From Sphingomonas sp. ERG5 (GTDB lineage: Bacteria; Pseudomonadota; Alphaproteobacteria; Sphingomonadales; Sphingomonadaceae): a stretch of 34,234 nt of DNA. Location: positions 1-34,234 of the forward strand of contig NZ_JSXI01000052.1 in assembly GCF_000803065.1 (NCBI RefSeq), in the 5' to 3' direction. Of the stretch, positions 8,637 through 15,104 are shown piece by piece. Below the pieces are notes generated by a model. The model did not search any database. It had not been told where the DNA came from and worked only from the letters and a program-made list of their open reading frames with translations. Position numbers and translations under genes: made by a program. How positions within the stretch are numbered: the first letter of the stretch is position 1; the number at the start of each line of letters is the position of its first letter.

Positions 8637-9832
8637 TGAATGATCTCCAGCGTGCGGCCAGCCTGAGCAAAGGCATTGATTGCGTGATCGATCTGATCAT
8701 CGGCGAAATGAGCTGACATCTGCGTGCGGATGCGCGCGAGGCCGTGCGGTACGACCGGGAAGGAAAAGCTCGTGACGTAAATGCCCAGCGACAGCAGTTC
8801 GTCTGCCATATGTTTGGCCTTGTGCGCATCGAACAGCATGACCGGTACGATCGGATGCTCGCCGGGCAGCAATTCGAATCCCAGCGCCTGGAGGCCGGCA
8901 CGGAACCGGGACGTGTTTCGTTCCAATCTTTGGCGCAGTGCATCCCCGTCGGGGCCGCGCGCTATGTCGATCGCCGCGAGTGCGGCGCCGCAGATTGCCG
9001 GTGCCAGGGCATTCGAAAACAGATATGGCCGTGCCCGCTGCCGCAACAGGTCGATGACGGAGCGCCGCGCCGCGACAAATCCGCCCATCGACCCGCTCAA
9101 TGCCTTGCCGAAAGTACCGGTCAGAATATCGATCCGCCCTTCGACGCCGCGATAGGCCAAGCTGCCTCGTCCGCCCGGACCGAGGAGTCCGGTTGCGTGA
9201 CAATCATCGACCAGCGTGAGCGCTCCATGCCGATCGGCCAGATCGGCGATCGCACCCAGATTGGCGATCGTCCCATCCATGGAAAAGACGCCATCCGTGA
9301 CGATCAATATGGTGCGAGCGCCTTCAGTCCTTGCCTGCGCCAGCACACGATCGAGATCCGCCATGTCGTTGTTCGAAAAGCGGTACCGCCGTGCCTTGGA
9401 CAGCCGGATACCGTCAATCAGCGACGCGTGGTTGAGACTGTCGGAAACGATCGCGTCTTCCGCACCCAGCAACGGTTCGAATACCGCGCCATTGGCATCG
9501 AAAGCGGCGGCGAACAGGATCGAATCCTCAAAGCCGAGATATTCTGCCGCCGCTGCTTCCAGCGTCTTATGAATCTCCTGCGTTCCGCAGATAAACCGGA
9601 CCGATGCCAGGCCGGCACCCCAGCGATTGGCCGCTGCCACCGACGCCGCAATTACCCGTGGGTCGGCGGCAAGCCCGAGATAATTGTTGGCGCAAAGATT
9701 GAGCACATCATGGCTCCGCACCGAGACCATCGCTTGCTGCGGTCCCGCCAGCACGCGCTCCGATTTCAGCAGTCCATCGGCTTCAATGTTTCGCAGCGTA
9801 TCGTTGATGCGGTCGTAAAACGGCAAATCCAT
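8633..9832 (-). CDS. kbl: glycine C-acetyltransferase (2-amino-3-ketobutyrate CoA ligase)
   Basis: This 399-residue PLP enzyme of the alpha-oxoamine synthase family cleaves 2-amino-3-ketobutyrate with CoA to glycine and acetyl-CoA. It matches E. coli Kbl closely in length and motifs: LNLCANNYLGLA near 44, ASVRFICGTQEIHK near 76-89, SDSLNHASLIDG near 130-141, VDDCHATG near 208, and the PLP lysine K243 in GTFGKALSGSMGGF. AAGGAG lies six bases before the ATG at 9832, so this start is preferred over an in-frame ATG at 9856. The stop overlaps the tdh start by four bases, so the two enzymes are translationally coupled. A promoter-like element with a large inverted repeat lies 30-60 bp upstream, downstream of the regulator gene on the same strand. 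Confidence 0.95.
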   Translation of the reverse strand: MDLPFYDRINDTLRNIEADGLLKSERVLAGPQQAMVSVRSHDVLNLCANNYLGLAADPRVIAASVAAANRWGAGLASVRFICGTQEIHKTLEAAAAEYLGFEDSILFAAAFDANGAVFEPLLGAEDAIVSDSLNHASLIDGIRLSKARRYRFSNNDMADLDRVLAQARTEGARTILIVTDGVFSMDGTIANLGAIADLADRHGALTLVDDCHATGLLGPGGRGSLAYRGVEGRIDILTGTFGKALSGSMGGFVAARRSVIDLLRQRARPYLFSNALAPAICGAALAAIDIARGPDGDALRQRLERNTSRFRAGLQALGFELLPGEHPIVPVMLFDAHKAKHMADELLSLGIYVTSFSFPVVPHGLARIRTQMSAHFADDQIDHAINAFAQAGRTLEIIQ

Positions 9833-9862
9833 GCTGAGCTCCTTCGAACGCAGCATAAATGC

Positions 9863-9892
9863 AGTATAATGGACATCGAGTCCAGTATATAA
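9863..9892 (-). promoter_or_regulatory. kbl-tdh promoter with embedded inverted-repeat operator
   Basis: The arms TATAATGGAC (9865-9874) and GTCCAGTATA (9880-9889) are reverse complements with one mismatch, separated by ATCGA. Read on the minus strand, TATACT (9863-9868) is a good -10 box, and TTATAT (9887-9892) lies 18 bp upstream as a weak -35. The inverted repeat therefore fills the spacer and overlaps both boxes, as a repressor site would. The obvious candidate ligand is the XRE-cupin protein encoded immediately upstream. All of this is inferred from sequence. Confidence 0.6.
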
Positions 9893-9897
9893 GAATT

Positions 9898-10461
9898 CTA
9901 TCCGATCACGACAAGCAATGCTCGGGCTGGGTCTGTCCCTAGGTTAATGATTTCATGTGGTATATCTGCGGGATAGCGGGCTGTAGCGCCGTGCCCGACG
10001 ATTTGCTCGGCACCATCGAGGGTTACATGCAATTCGCCGTCCAGCACCGTGAGGTGCTCACGAGTGCCATGGGCATGCGCTGCCGACGTCAGCTTGCCGC
10101 CGGCGGCAAATCTGATTTCATACCATTCGAGGCTGTCTGCCCTGTCCGCGGGGCTCAGGATTCGCAGTACGCAAGAGCCGTCTTCGGTCCTTATTTCCGG
10201 CGTGAACGAAGGCGATGCCACCTCGATATGAGGCCGCCGCTCCGGTCGCGCTCCACCGATCAGTTCCGAGACGTCGATCTTCAACGCTTGCGCCAAGGCC
10301 CAGACGGTCGCCACCGTGGGATTTGTCTGCCCGCGTTCGATCTGTGACAGCATCGAACGCGAAACGCCTGACGCATGGGAAAGGACGTCAAGGGTCATGC
10401 CAGCCTTCTTGCGATGCTGCTGGACGGCCGGACCAATTTGCGGAGAACCAAAATCTGCCAT
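9898..10461 (-). CDS. XRE-family regulator with C-terminal cupin domain
   Basis: The 187-residue protein joins an N-terminal helix-turn-helix of the Cro/C1 type (about residues 9-63, with SGVSRSMLSQIERGQTNPTV as the recognition region) to a small cupin barrel (about 110-185, with AHAHGTREHLTVLDGEL near the start). Such HTH-cupin proteins commonly sense small metabolites through the cupin and control amino-acid or polyamine catabolism. The start at 10461 is chosen because HTH-cupin proteins begin shortly before the HTH; a longer in-frame ATG at 10521 adds 20 residues that do not fit. The ribosome binding site is weak. The gene is upstream of kbl-tdh on the same strand and an inverted repeat lies between, so it probably regulates threonine breakdown. 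Whether it represses or activates cannot be told from sequence. Confidence 0.88.
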   Translation of the reverse strand: MADFGSPQIGPAVQQHRKKAGMTLDVLSHASGVSRSMLSQIERGQTNPTVATVWALAQALKIDVSELIGGARPERRPHIEVASPSFTPEIRTEDGSCVLRILSPADRADSLEWYEIRFAAGGKLTSAAHAHGTREHLTVLDGELHVTLDGAEQIVGHGATARYPADIPHEIINLGTDPARALLVVIG

Positions 10462-10623
10462 TGCCGATACGTCACCGTCAAATGTGACAAGGTCAAGTAG
10501 CCGTGACACTGCCTGGAACATATGCCGAATTTTATGCGGCCCATGCGACGAAGGCGGCTTGGGATTTCAGGAGTGCCGTATTGTCCGTCCACGACCGGAA
10601 TCGGACCGTTAGCGAGATCAAGT

Positions 10624-13600
10624 TTAACGGCTGGGTTGCCAGTCGATATGACGAGACAGCATCGGCAGATGCAATTGACGCCCGCTCGGCACCCACCGCC
10701 TGCCATCTATCGTGGCGATGCCGGGGGTGCCTTGGAATGGCCAGTCAATGACAAATCCGCCTGGCGGACGGGCGTTACCCGACAAATCGACCAGCAACGC
10801 GCCGTCTTTGTCGCGAGCAGCAAAATTCACGACGCCATAGGGCGTGCGCAGCCCGCTTATCGCCGCACCGTCTTCGCCCAACCAAGCGGCATTCAGGCCG
10901 CCACCGAGCATGATCGCTTCGTCATCAGGGCGGACATAGGCGAACAGATCGAGCGCGGCGCGAATGAAATCCGAGGCGACCCATGCATGCGGCATGTCGC
11001 CGATGAAGCGGATCTCACGCGAATTGCGTTCAACGACTTCGGCCCAGCCGTTCCATGCGGCCGGGCGGCGGTCGGCCATATAGGCGGTGAGCAGATTGTT
11101 GGCGCGCTCGCGCTGGCCGAGGCGAACCAGTGCCGAGACGTTGCGCAATTCATAAGGTGTGTAATCGGTCCAGGTGGCGACAGCGGTGCCGCGGGCCATG
11201 ACGCGATCATATTGCCTGGCGAACGTATTCGCGAGCAACCGGGGATCGAACCTGGCACCTTCGCCGGCGGGGTCGAGTGCGATGGTCGTGGAGGTGGCGT
11301 CGAAATCGCCAAGGCTTACCGCGCCGGGGATGAAATCGATGCCGAAGCGTTTCGCGGAAGCGGTGATTCCGGTGTGGATGTCGGCGGCAAACTCGTCGCG
11401 CTGGGCGGCGATCGTCGCGCGCTCCGGCTTATCGAGCACCGAGGCGGCATAGGCAGCATCCTTATAGCCGGTGAGCGCCCAGAAATCATCCCACAGGCTG
11501 TATTGCGCTTCCGCCGAATAGCCTTCGTGGCTGATCGACGGTGGCATCAGACCGTAGAGATGGCGGCGCTCAGGCGTTTGGTTCGCGGCGTTTCGCTCCG
11601 ACTGGCGCTGCCCCTCCATGTAGCGGCGCGCGGCATCCAGACCGGGCCAATCGCGTGTCAGCGCGGCACGGTCGCCAGTGTAGCGATAAAGCTGCGTAAC
11701 GAGATGAATATACTCGCCCTGACTGTCGTTCTCCGGCACCGGATCGGGGCCCCGCGCATCGACGCAGCACGGCACCTTCCCATTGGCGAACAGCTTCGTG
11801 CCATACCAGTCTGCGAAGGCGCGTACCGGGCCGGGCTGACCGAGCCGGAGCAGGGTATCGCCCATCATCGCGCCGTCGCGGATCCAACTCCGGTCGTACG
11901 AGCGCGTACCGGGTTTGAGCGCTGGTCCTTCGCGGCTCATCAGGACATGAGCAAGCGCGGTCTTCAGCGTGTCGGCGACGGCCTGCTTGGCGCGCGGCGC
12001 GGTGATCGTCACCGCGCCCAGCATGCGCTGCCAATAGGCGGCGGTCGCCTGCTCGGCTGCGTCGAATGCGATGCGATCGACAGGCGCTTCGTCACCGATC
12101 GCCATCAGCACCTCCAGCACGGCACCCGGGGCGAGGGTCGCTTCCCAGTCGAGTGTGGCCGAAGCGAGCCGGTTGGGATCATCCACTTCGGTCACGCCGC
12201 CATCGTTCGGGCCGCCATCGTTCGGGATGAGCGCTCCCTGATCGAATACGCGGGCGGCCACGCTGGTCGGTATTGTGAGTGGGAACAGGGTCCGGATGAT
12301 CGTGGGATCGCCGTCGAGCACTGGCGGTGACGTCACGGAAAGGTGCCCGAAGTGCCATGCGATACGCGAGATCGGACTGACGCCGCCCTGCTGGCCGAGG
12401 AATTGCGCTGACGGGTTGACCTGGAATGGGCGCACACCGAGCGCGAGCCGGAGCGTGCGCGGGCGGGCGCTGGTGTTGGTCAATTGCCAGCGCGCCAACA
12501 GGCGTGGTGTGGACTGGTCGGCGACAAGCGTCGTCTCTAGTGTCCAGCCCTTACCGGGCCACCGCACCTGCGGGATCGGCAGATAGCCGTCGCGCAGCGA
12601 TTGCTCCGGCGTCACATCTGCCCAGGAAAAGCGCTGGCCGTCGACGATGACGAACGGTTCGATCGAGAAACCTCCCTTGGCGACCTCGATCGCGCCATCC
12701 TCCCCGATCAGACCGGATACTGCACCGCCATCGCTGGCGACGAGCGTCCAATAGGATTGCTCGGTAAAGCCCCGTGGATAGCTGCCGCGCGGGGCATTCC
12801 TGGCGAGTGCGGCGATCATCGCGTTGGGCGTGGCGCCCCAGGCCAGCGGCATCACCACGATGCTCACCAACTCCGGCCGGCCATCAGCGGTGAGGCGTAG
12901 GTAGCGCGTTTCGAGATTTGGCAGGGCAATCGGATCCTCGCCGCCGTCACCCGTTGTGACGGTGCGAAGCGTGCGCCAAAGGCGGCCGTCATCCGAGGCA
13001 TCGAGCGTATAGCGTGCGGCAAATCGCGCTCCCCAGCGCAACGCCAACCCACCAATCTCGCGTGGGCCGCCGAAATCGATGGTCAGCGGGCGGACGAGAG
13101 TGCGCCGCGCGTCCAGCGCGCGTGCATCGCTGGCGCGCGGCGGTAGAAGCGGGGTAGGCGGGGGCAGGGCGATGAAGATCGGCTCGTCGATCTCGAGATA
13201 CCCTCCGCCACCATCGCGGCCGCGGACGACGACGATCTCCATCGCGGCGGTCCGGCGCAGCGTTTTGTCTTTTGCCGGACCCCATGCGAATTCGATGTCG
13301 CGGGCGCGAATCTCGATCGTCTGCCACGTCCTCGACGGATGGAAATTCCGTCGCTGCGTCCACCAGACGTTCTTGCCGTCCGCATCGCTGAACTTGATCT
13401 GGAGGTCGTTGACCCCGCCAACGCCGCGCACCTTTATCCGGATCACGAAGTTGGCTGGCCACTCACGCACCAGGTCGCGTCGGGCCACAGCATAGCCGGA
13501 CACGCTGGCGAAATCATAGTCGAGGTGAAAGCCGTCTTCGCGCGCCGCAGCCCGCGAAGTTACGCCGTCTGACGCGAACGCAGTCCATGCCTGCGCCTGT

Positions 13601-13713
13601 GCCGCCAGCGTGGCAGCGACGACCAGCGCAAGCATTAACTTAGCCAGCCGCCGGCAAATCCAGCGCGTTGCAGCCCGCGGCGAATATGCGGATTTCGTCG
13701 CATCGTCCGCCAA
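10624..13713 (-). CDS. large exported (alpha/alpha)6 glycosidase-like protein with two N-terminal galactose-binding-like domains
   Basis: I cannot assign this 1029-residue protein to a named glycosidase family. A basic, then hydrophobic N-terminus ending AQAQA (about 42) is a signal peptide. Residues 45-180 look like a jelly-roll carbohydrate-binding domain, and 205-290 (IDFGGPREIGGLALRW to TRYLRLTADGRPE) like a discoidin or F5/8-type domain. Residues 310-560 are beta-rich, and 560-920 resemble an (alpha/alpha)6 barrel, with YDRSWIRDG (606-614) and ENDSQGE (661-667) as likely active-site segments. The chosen ATG overlaps the GH144 gene by 79 bp. An alternative ATG at 13635, overlapping its TAA, would give a signal without basic residues, and neither has a good binding site. 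The position after GH144 argues for a role in the same glucan pathway; a debranching or exo-acting glucosidase is possible. Export and fold are fairly sure, function is not. Confidence 0.8.
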   Translation of the reverse strand: MADDATKSAYSPRAATRWICRRLAKLMLALVVAATLAAQAQAWTAFASDGVTSRAAAREDGFHLDYDFASVSGYAVARRDLVREWPANFVIRIKVRGVGGVNDLQIKFSDADGKNVWWTQRRNFHPSRTWQTIEIRARDIEFAWGPAKDKTLRRTAAMEIVVVRGRDGGGGYLEIDEPIFIALPPPTPLLPPRASDARALDARRTLVRPLTIDFGGPREIGGLALRWGARFAARYTLDASDDGRLWRTLRTVTTGDGGEDPIALPNLETRYLRLTADGRPELVSIVVMPLAWGATPNAMIAALARNAPRGSYPRGFTEQSYWTLVASDGGAVSGLIGEDGAIEVAKGGFSIEPFVIVDGQRFSWADVTPEQSLRDGYLPIPQVRWPGKGWTLETTLVADQSTPRLLARWQLTNTSARPRTLRLALGVRPFQVNPSAQFLGQQGGVSPISRIAWHFGHLSVTSPPVLDGDPTIIRTLFPLTIPTSVAARVFDQGALIPNDGGPNDGGVTEVDDPNRLASATLDWEATLAPGAVLEVLMAIGDEAPVDRIAFDAAEQATAAYWQRMLGAVTITAPRAKQAVADTLKTALAHVLMSREGPALKPGTRSYDRSWIRDGAMMGDTLLRLGQPGPVRAFADWYGTKLFANGKVPCCVDARGPDPVPENDSQGEYIHLVTQLYRYTGDRAALTRDWPGLDAARRYMEGQRQSERNAANQTPERRHLYGLMPPSISHEGYSAEAQYSLWDDFWALTGYKDAAYAASVLDKPERATIAAQRDEFAADIHTGITASAKRFGIDFIPGAVSLGDFDATSTTIALDPAGEGARFDPRLLANTFARQYDRVMARGTAVATWTDYTPYELRNVSALVRLGQRERANNLLTAYMADRRPAAWNGWAEVVERNSREIRFIGDMPHAWVASDFIRAALDLFAYVRPDDEAIMLGGGLNAAWLGEDGAAISGLRTPYGVVNFAARDKDGALLVDLSGNARPPGGFVIDWPFQGTPGIATIDGRRWVPSGRQLHLPMLSRHIDWQPSR
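12196..12225. repeat. 15-bp perfect tandem duplication inside the glycosidase-like gene
   Basis: GCCGCCATCGTTCGG occurs twice in a row (12196-12210 and 12211-12225). On the coding strand it duplicates the residues PNDGG (about residues 497-506), in a loop between beta-rich segments, and keeps the reading frame. It looks like a recent slippage event. Confidence 0.85.
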
Positions 13714-15044
13714 ATCAGCCCTGAGCGGTGGTTCTCGATTCCGCCGACGATTGGTCCCTGGTCAATGCCGAGATAGTCGCCATCGACCCAGCCGACTCCC
13801 GGCACGACCTTGCCATGGTGCAACGGCGCGGTTGGATCGGTCAGCGTCGGATTGAAGGAATCGAGGAAGCCGTATTTGCGATAGATTCCGTGCCCGTAGC
13901 GTTGATGCATCGCCGTGATGGTCGGGATGACGATCTCCGGTGCAAAGGCAATCGAGCCGAGGGCGGCGGTGGGCGCAATCGTGCCGTCGTCGCGGTCGCC
14001 AGGGCCGCGCGCGGAATAAGAGAAGAATTCGCGCTGGCGTCCATCGATCGAGAGAGTGAAATCACCGGGCCCGTCGCATGCGGTGAGCCCCCAGCACTCG
14101 GCGCCATAGCCGCGCCAACCACTTTTGTTCTCGATTGCATAGGCGCGCTGCGCATAGGTGGCGCGGCGGCTATTCTCGAAATAGTCGATGCCCTTTCCAG
14201 CGATATAGCGATCACGAATGTTACGGAAATCGATCCATAAGTGGCTGTATTGGTGACCGAATAGCGGCGGAAATTGGAGATGTGACTGACCGCTCCGCGT
14301 GATCCAGCTCCGCTCGAAGCGTGCGGACCAAGCTTGCCACGTACCTTCGGGCAAAGCGTGCGTCGGCGAGCCGAGCGCTAGAATATAGAGCAGCATGCCT
14401 TCGTTATAGATATCCCAGTCCGAGCGGATGAAGCCGGTTTCCGGATGCCAGCCCATCGACAGGAACGGCGCATTCCGTACGGCCCAGGGCCAGTCGACCG
14501 CGCGGTAGATTTGCTCGGCAAGATCGCGGATTTTGCGCTCGTCGGGATGATCGCCATCGTACCAGCTTTGCGCGAACAGTACGCCGGCAACCAGCCAGGC
14601 GGTATCCACCGTCGAGAGTTCGGTGCGACCGAAACGGCGGCCGGTCTTGGCGTCGAGGAAATGATAGAAGAAGCCCTTATGGCCGCTCGTGCCATTGGCC
14701 TCGGGGCCTTGCGGCGCTTCCGCGAAGAAGCGCAGCGTCGCCAGCGTGCGGTCGCGTGCCGCGGCGCGACTGATCCAGCCGTTGTGCACGCCGACGGGAT
14801 AGGTGGTGAGCCCGAAGCCGACCGCGGCGATCGACGCGAAGGAAGGCGTCGGCCAGCGATCCGGCACCAATCCTGTCGCCGGATCCGCCGTCTCCCAGAA
14901 GAACCGGAAACTCCGGTGCTGGATATCGCCGATCAATCGCTCGCTGGTGAAGCGAGCGGCCTTTCGGGCCATGGCGATGCCGGGGATAGCGATACCGGCG
15001 GCGGCAAGGCTGGCTGTGCAGAGAAACTGGCGTCGATCGATCAC
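13635..15044 (-). CDS. Tat-exported glucoamylase-like enzyme, GH144 type (endo-beta-1,2-glucanase)
   Basis: The 469-residue protein has the layout of the Glycoamylase domain family (CAZy GH144), whose characterised members are endo-beta-1,2-glucanases with an (alpha/alpha)6 barrel. Family-like segments are FFWETADPATGLVPDR near 50-65, GFGLTTYPVGVHNGWI near 76-91, HKGFFYHFLDAKTGRR near 122-137, STVDTAWLVAG near 143, and the late WGLTACDGPGDF and WVDGDYLGIDQGP. It opens with DRRQFLCTASLAAAG, a clear twin-arginine signal ending near GIAMA. The start is GTG (15042-15044) with GAGG five bases before it. It follows the TonB receptor gene, but an intrinsic terminator lies between them. The neighbouring GH3 gene fits a beta-1,2-glucan pathway: endo-cleavage in the periplasm, then glucose release. 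Exact linkage specificity is inferred. Confidence 0.87.
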   Translation of the reverse strand: MIDRRQFLCTASLAAAGIAIPGIAMARKAARFTSERLIGDIQHRSFRFFWETADPATGLVPDRWPTPSFASIAAVGFGLTTYPVGVHNGWISRAAARDRTLATLRFFAEAPQGPEANGTSGHKGFFYHFLDAKTGRRFGRTELSTVDTAWLVAGVLFAQSWYDGDHPDERKIRDLAEQIYRAVDWPWAVRNAPFLSMGWHPETGFIRSDWDIYNEGMLLYILALGSPTHALPEGTWQAWSARFERSWITRSGQSHLQFPPLFGHQYSHLWIDFRNIRDRYIAGKGIDYFENSRRATYAQRAYAIENKSGWRGYGAECWGLTACDGPGDFTLSIDGRQREFFSYSARGPGDRDDGTIAPTAALGSIAFAPEIVIPTITAMHQRYGHGIYRKYGFLDSFNPTLTDPTAPLHHGKVVPGVGWVDGDYLGIDQGPIVGGIENHRSGLIWRTMRRNPHIRRGLQRAGFAGGWLS

Positions 15045-15059
15045 GTCATCCTCGAATGC

Positions 15060-15093
15060 AAAAAATGCCGGAGCGACGCGCGCCGCTCCGGCA
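15060..15093 (-). terminator. intrinsic terminator between receptor and GH144 genes
   Basis: On the minus strand a stem of TGCCGGAGC pairs with GCTCCGGCA (15085-15093 with 15066-15074; one further G-C pair closes the loop) and is followed at once by six Ts (15060-15065). It begins 11 bp past the receptor stop and ends 15 bp before the GH144 start codon. This is the clearest Rho-independent terminator in the window. It should reduce transcription into the enzyme genes. Confidence 0.85.
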
Positions 15094-15104
15094 GGGGAGG
15101 AAGG

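Noticed and set aside
10522..12330. Long plus-strand open frame (about 600 codons) opposite the glycosidase-like gene
   Set aside because: It is the antisense of a well-supported coding frame, has no ribosome binding site or domain, and its composition is typical of GC-rich shadow frames.
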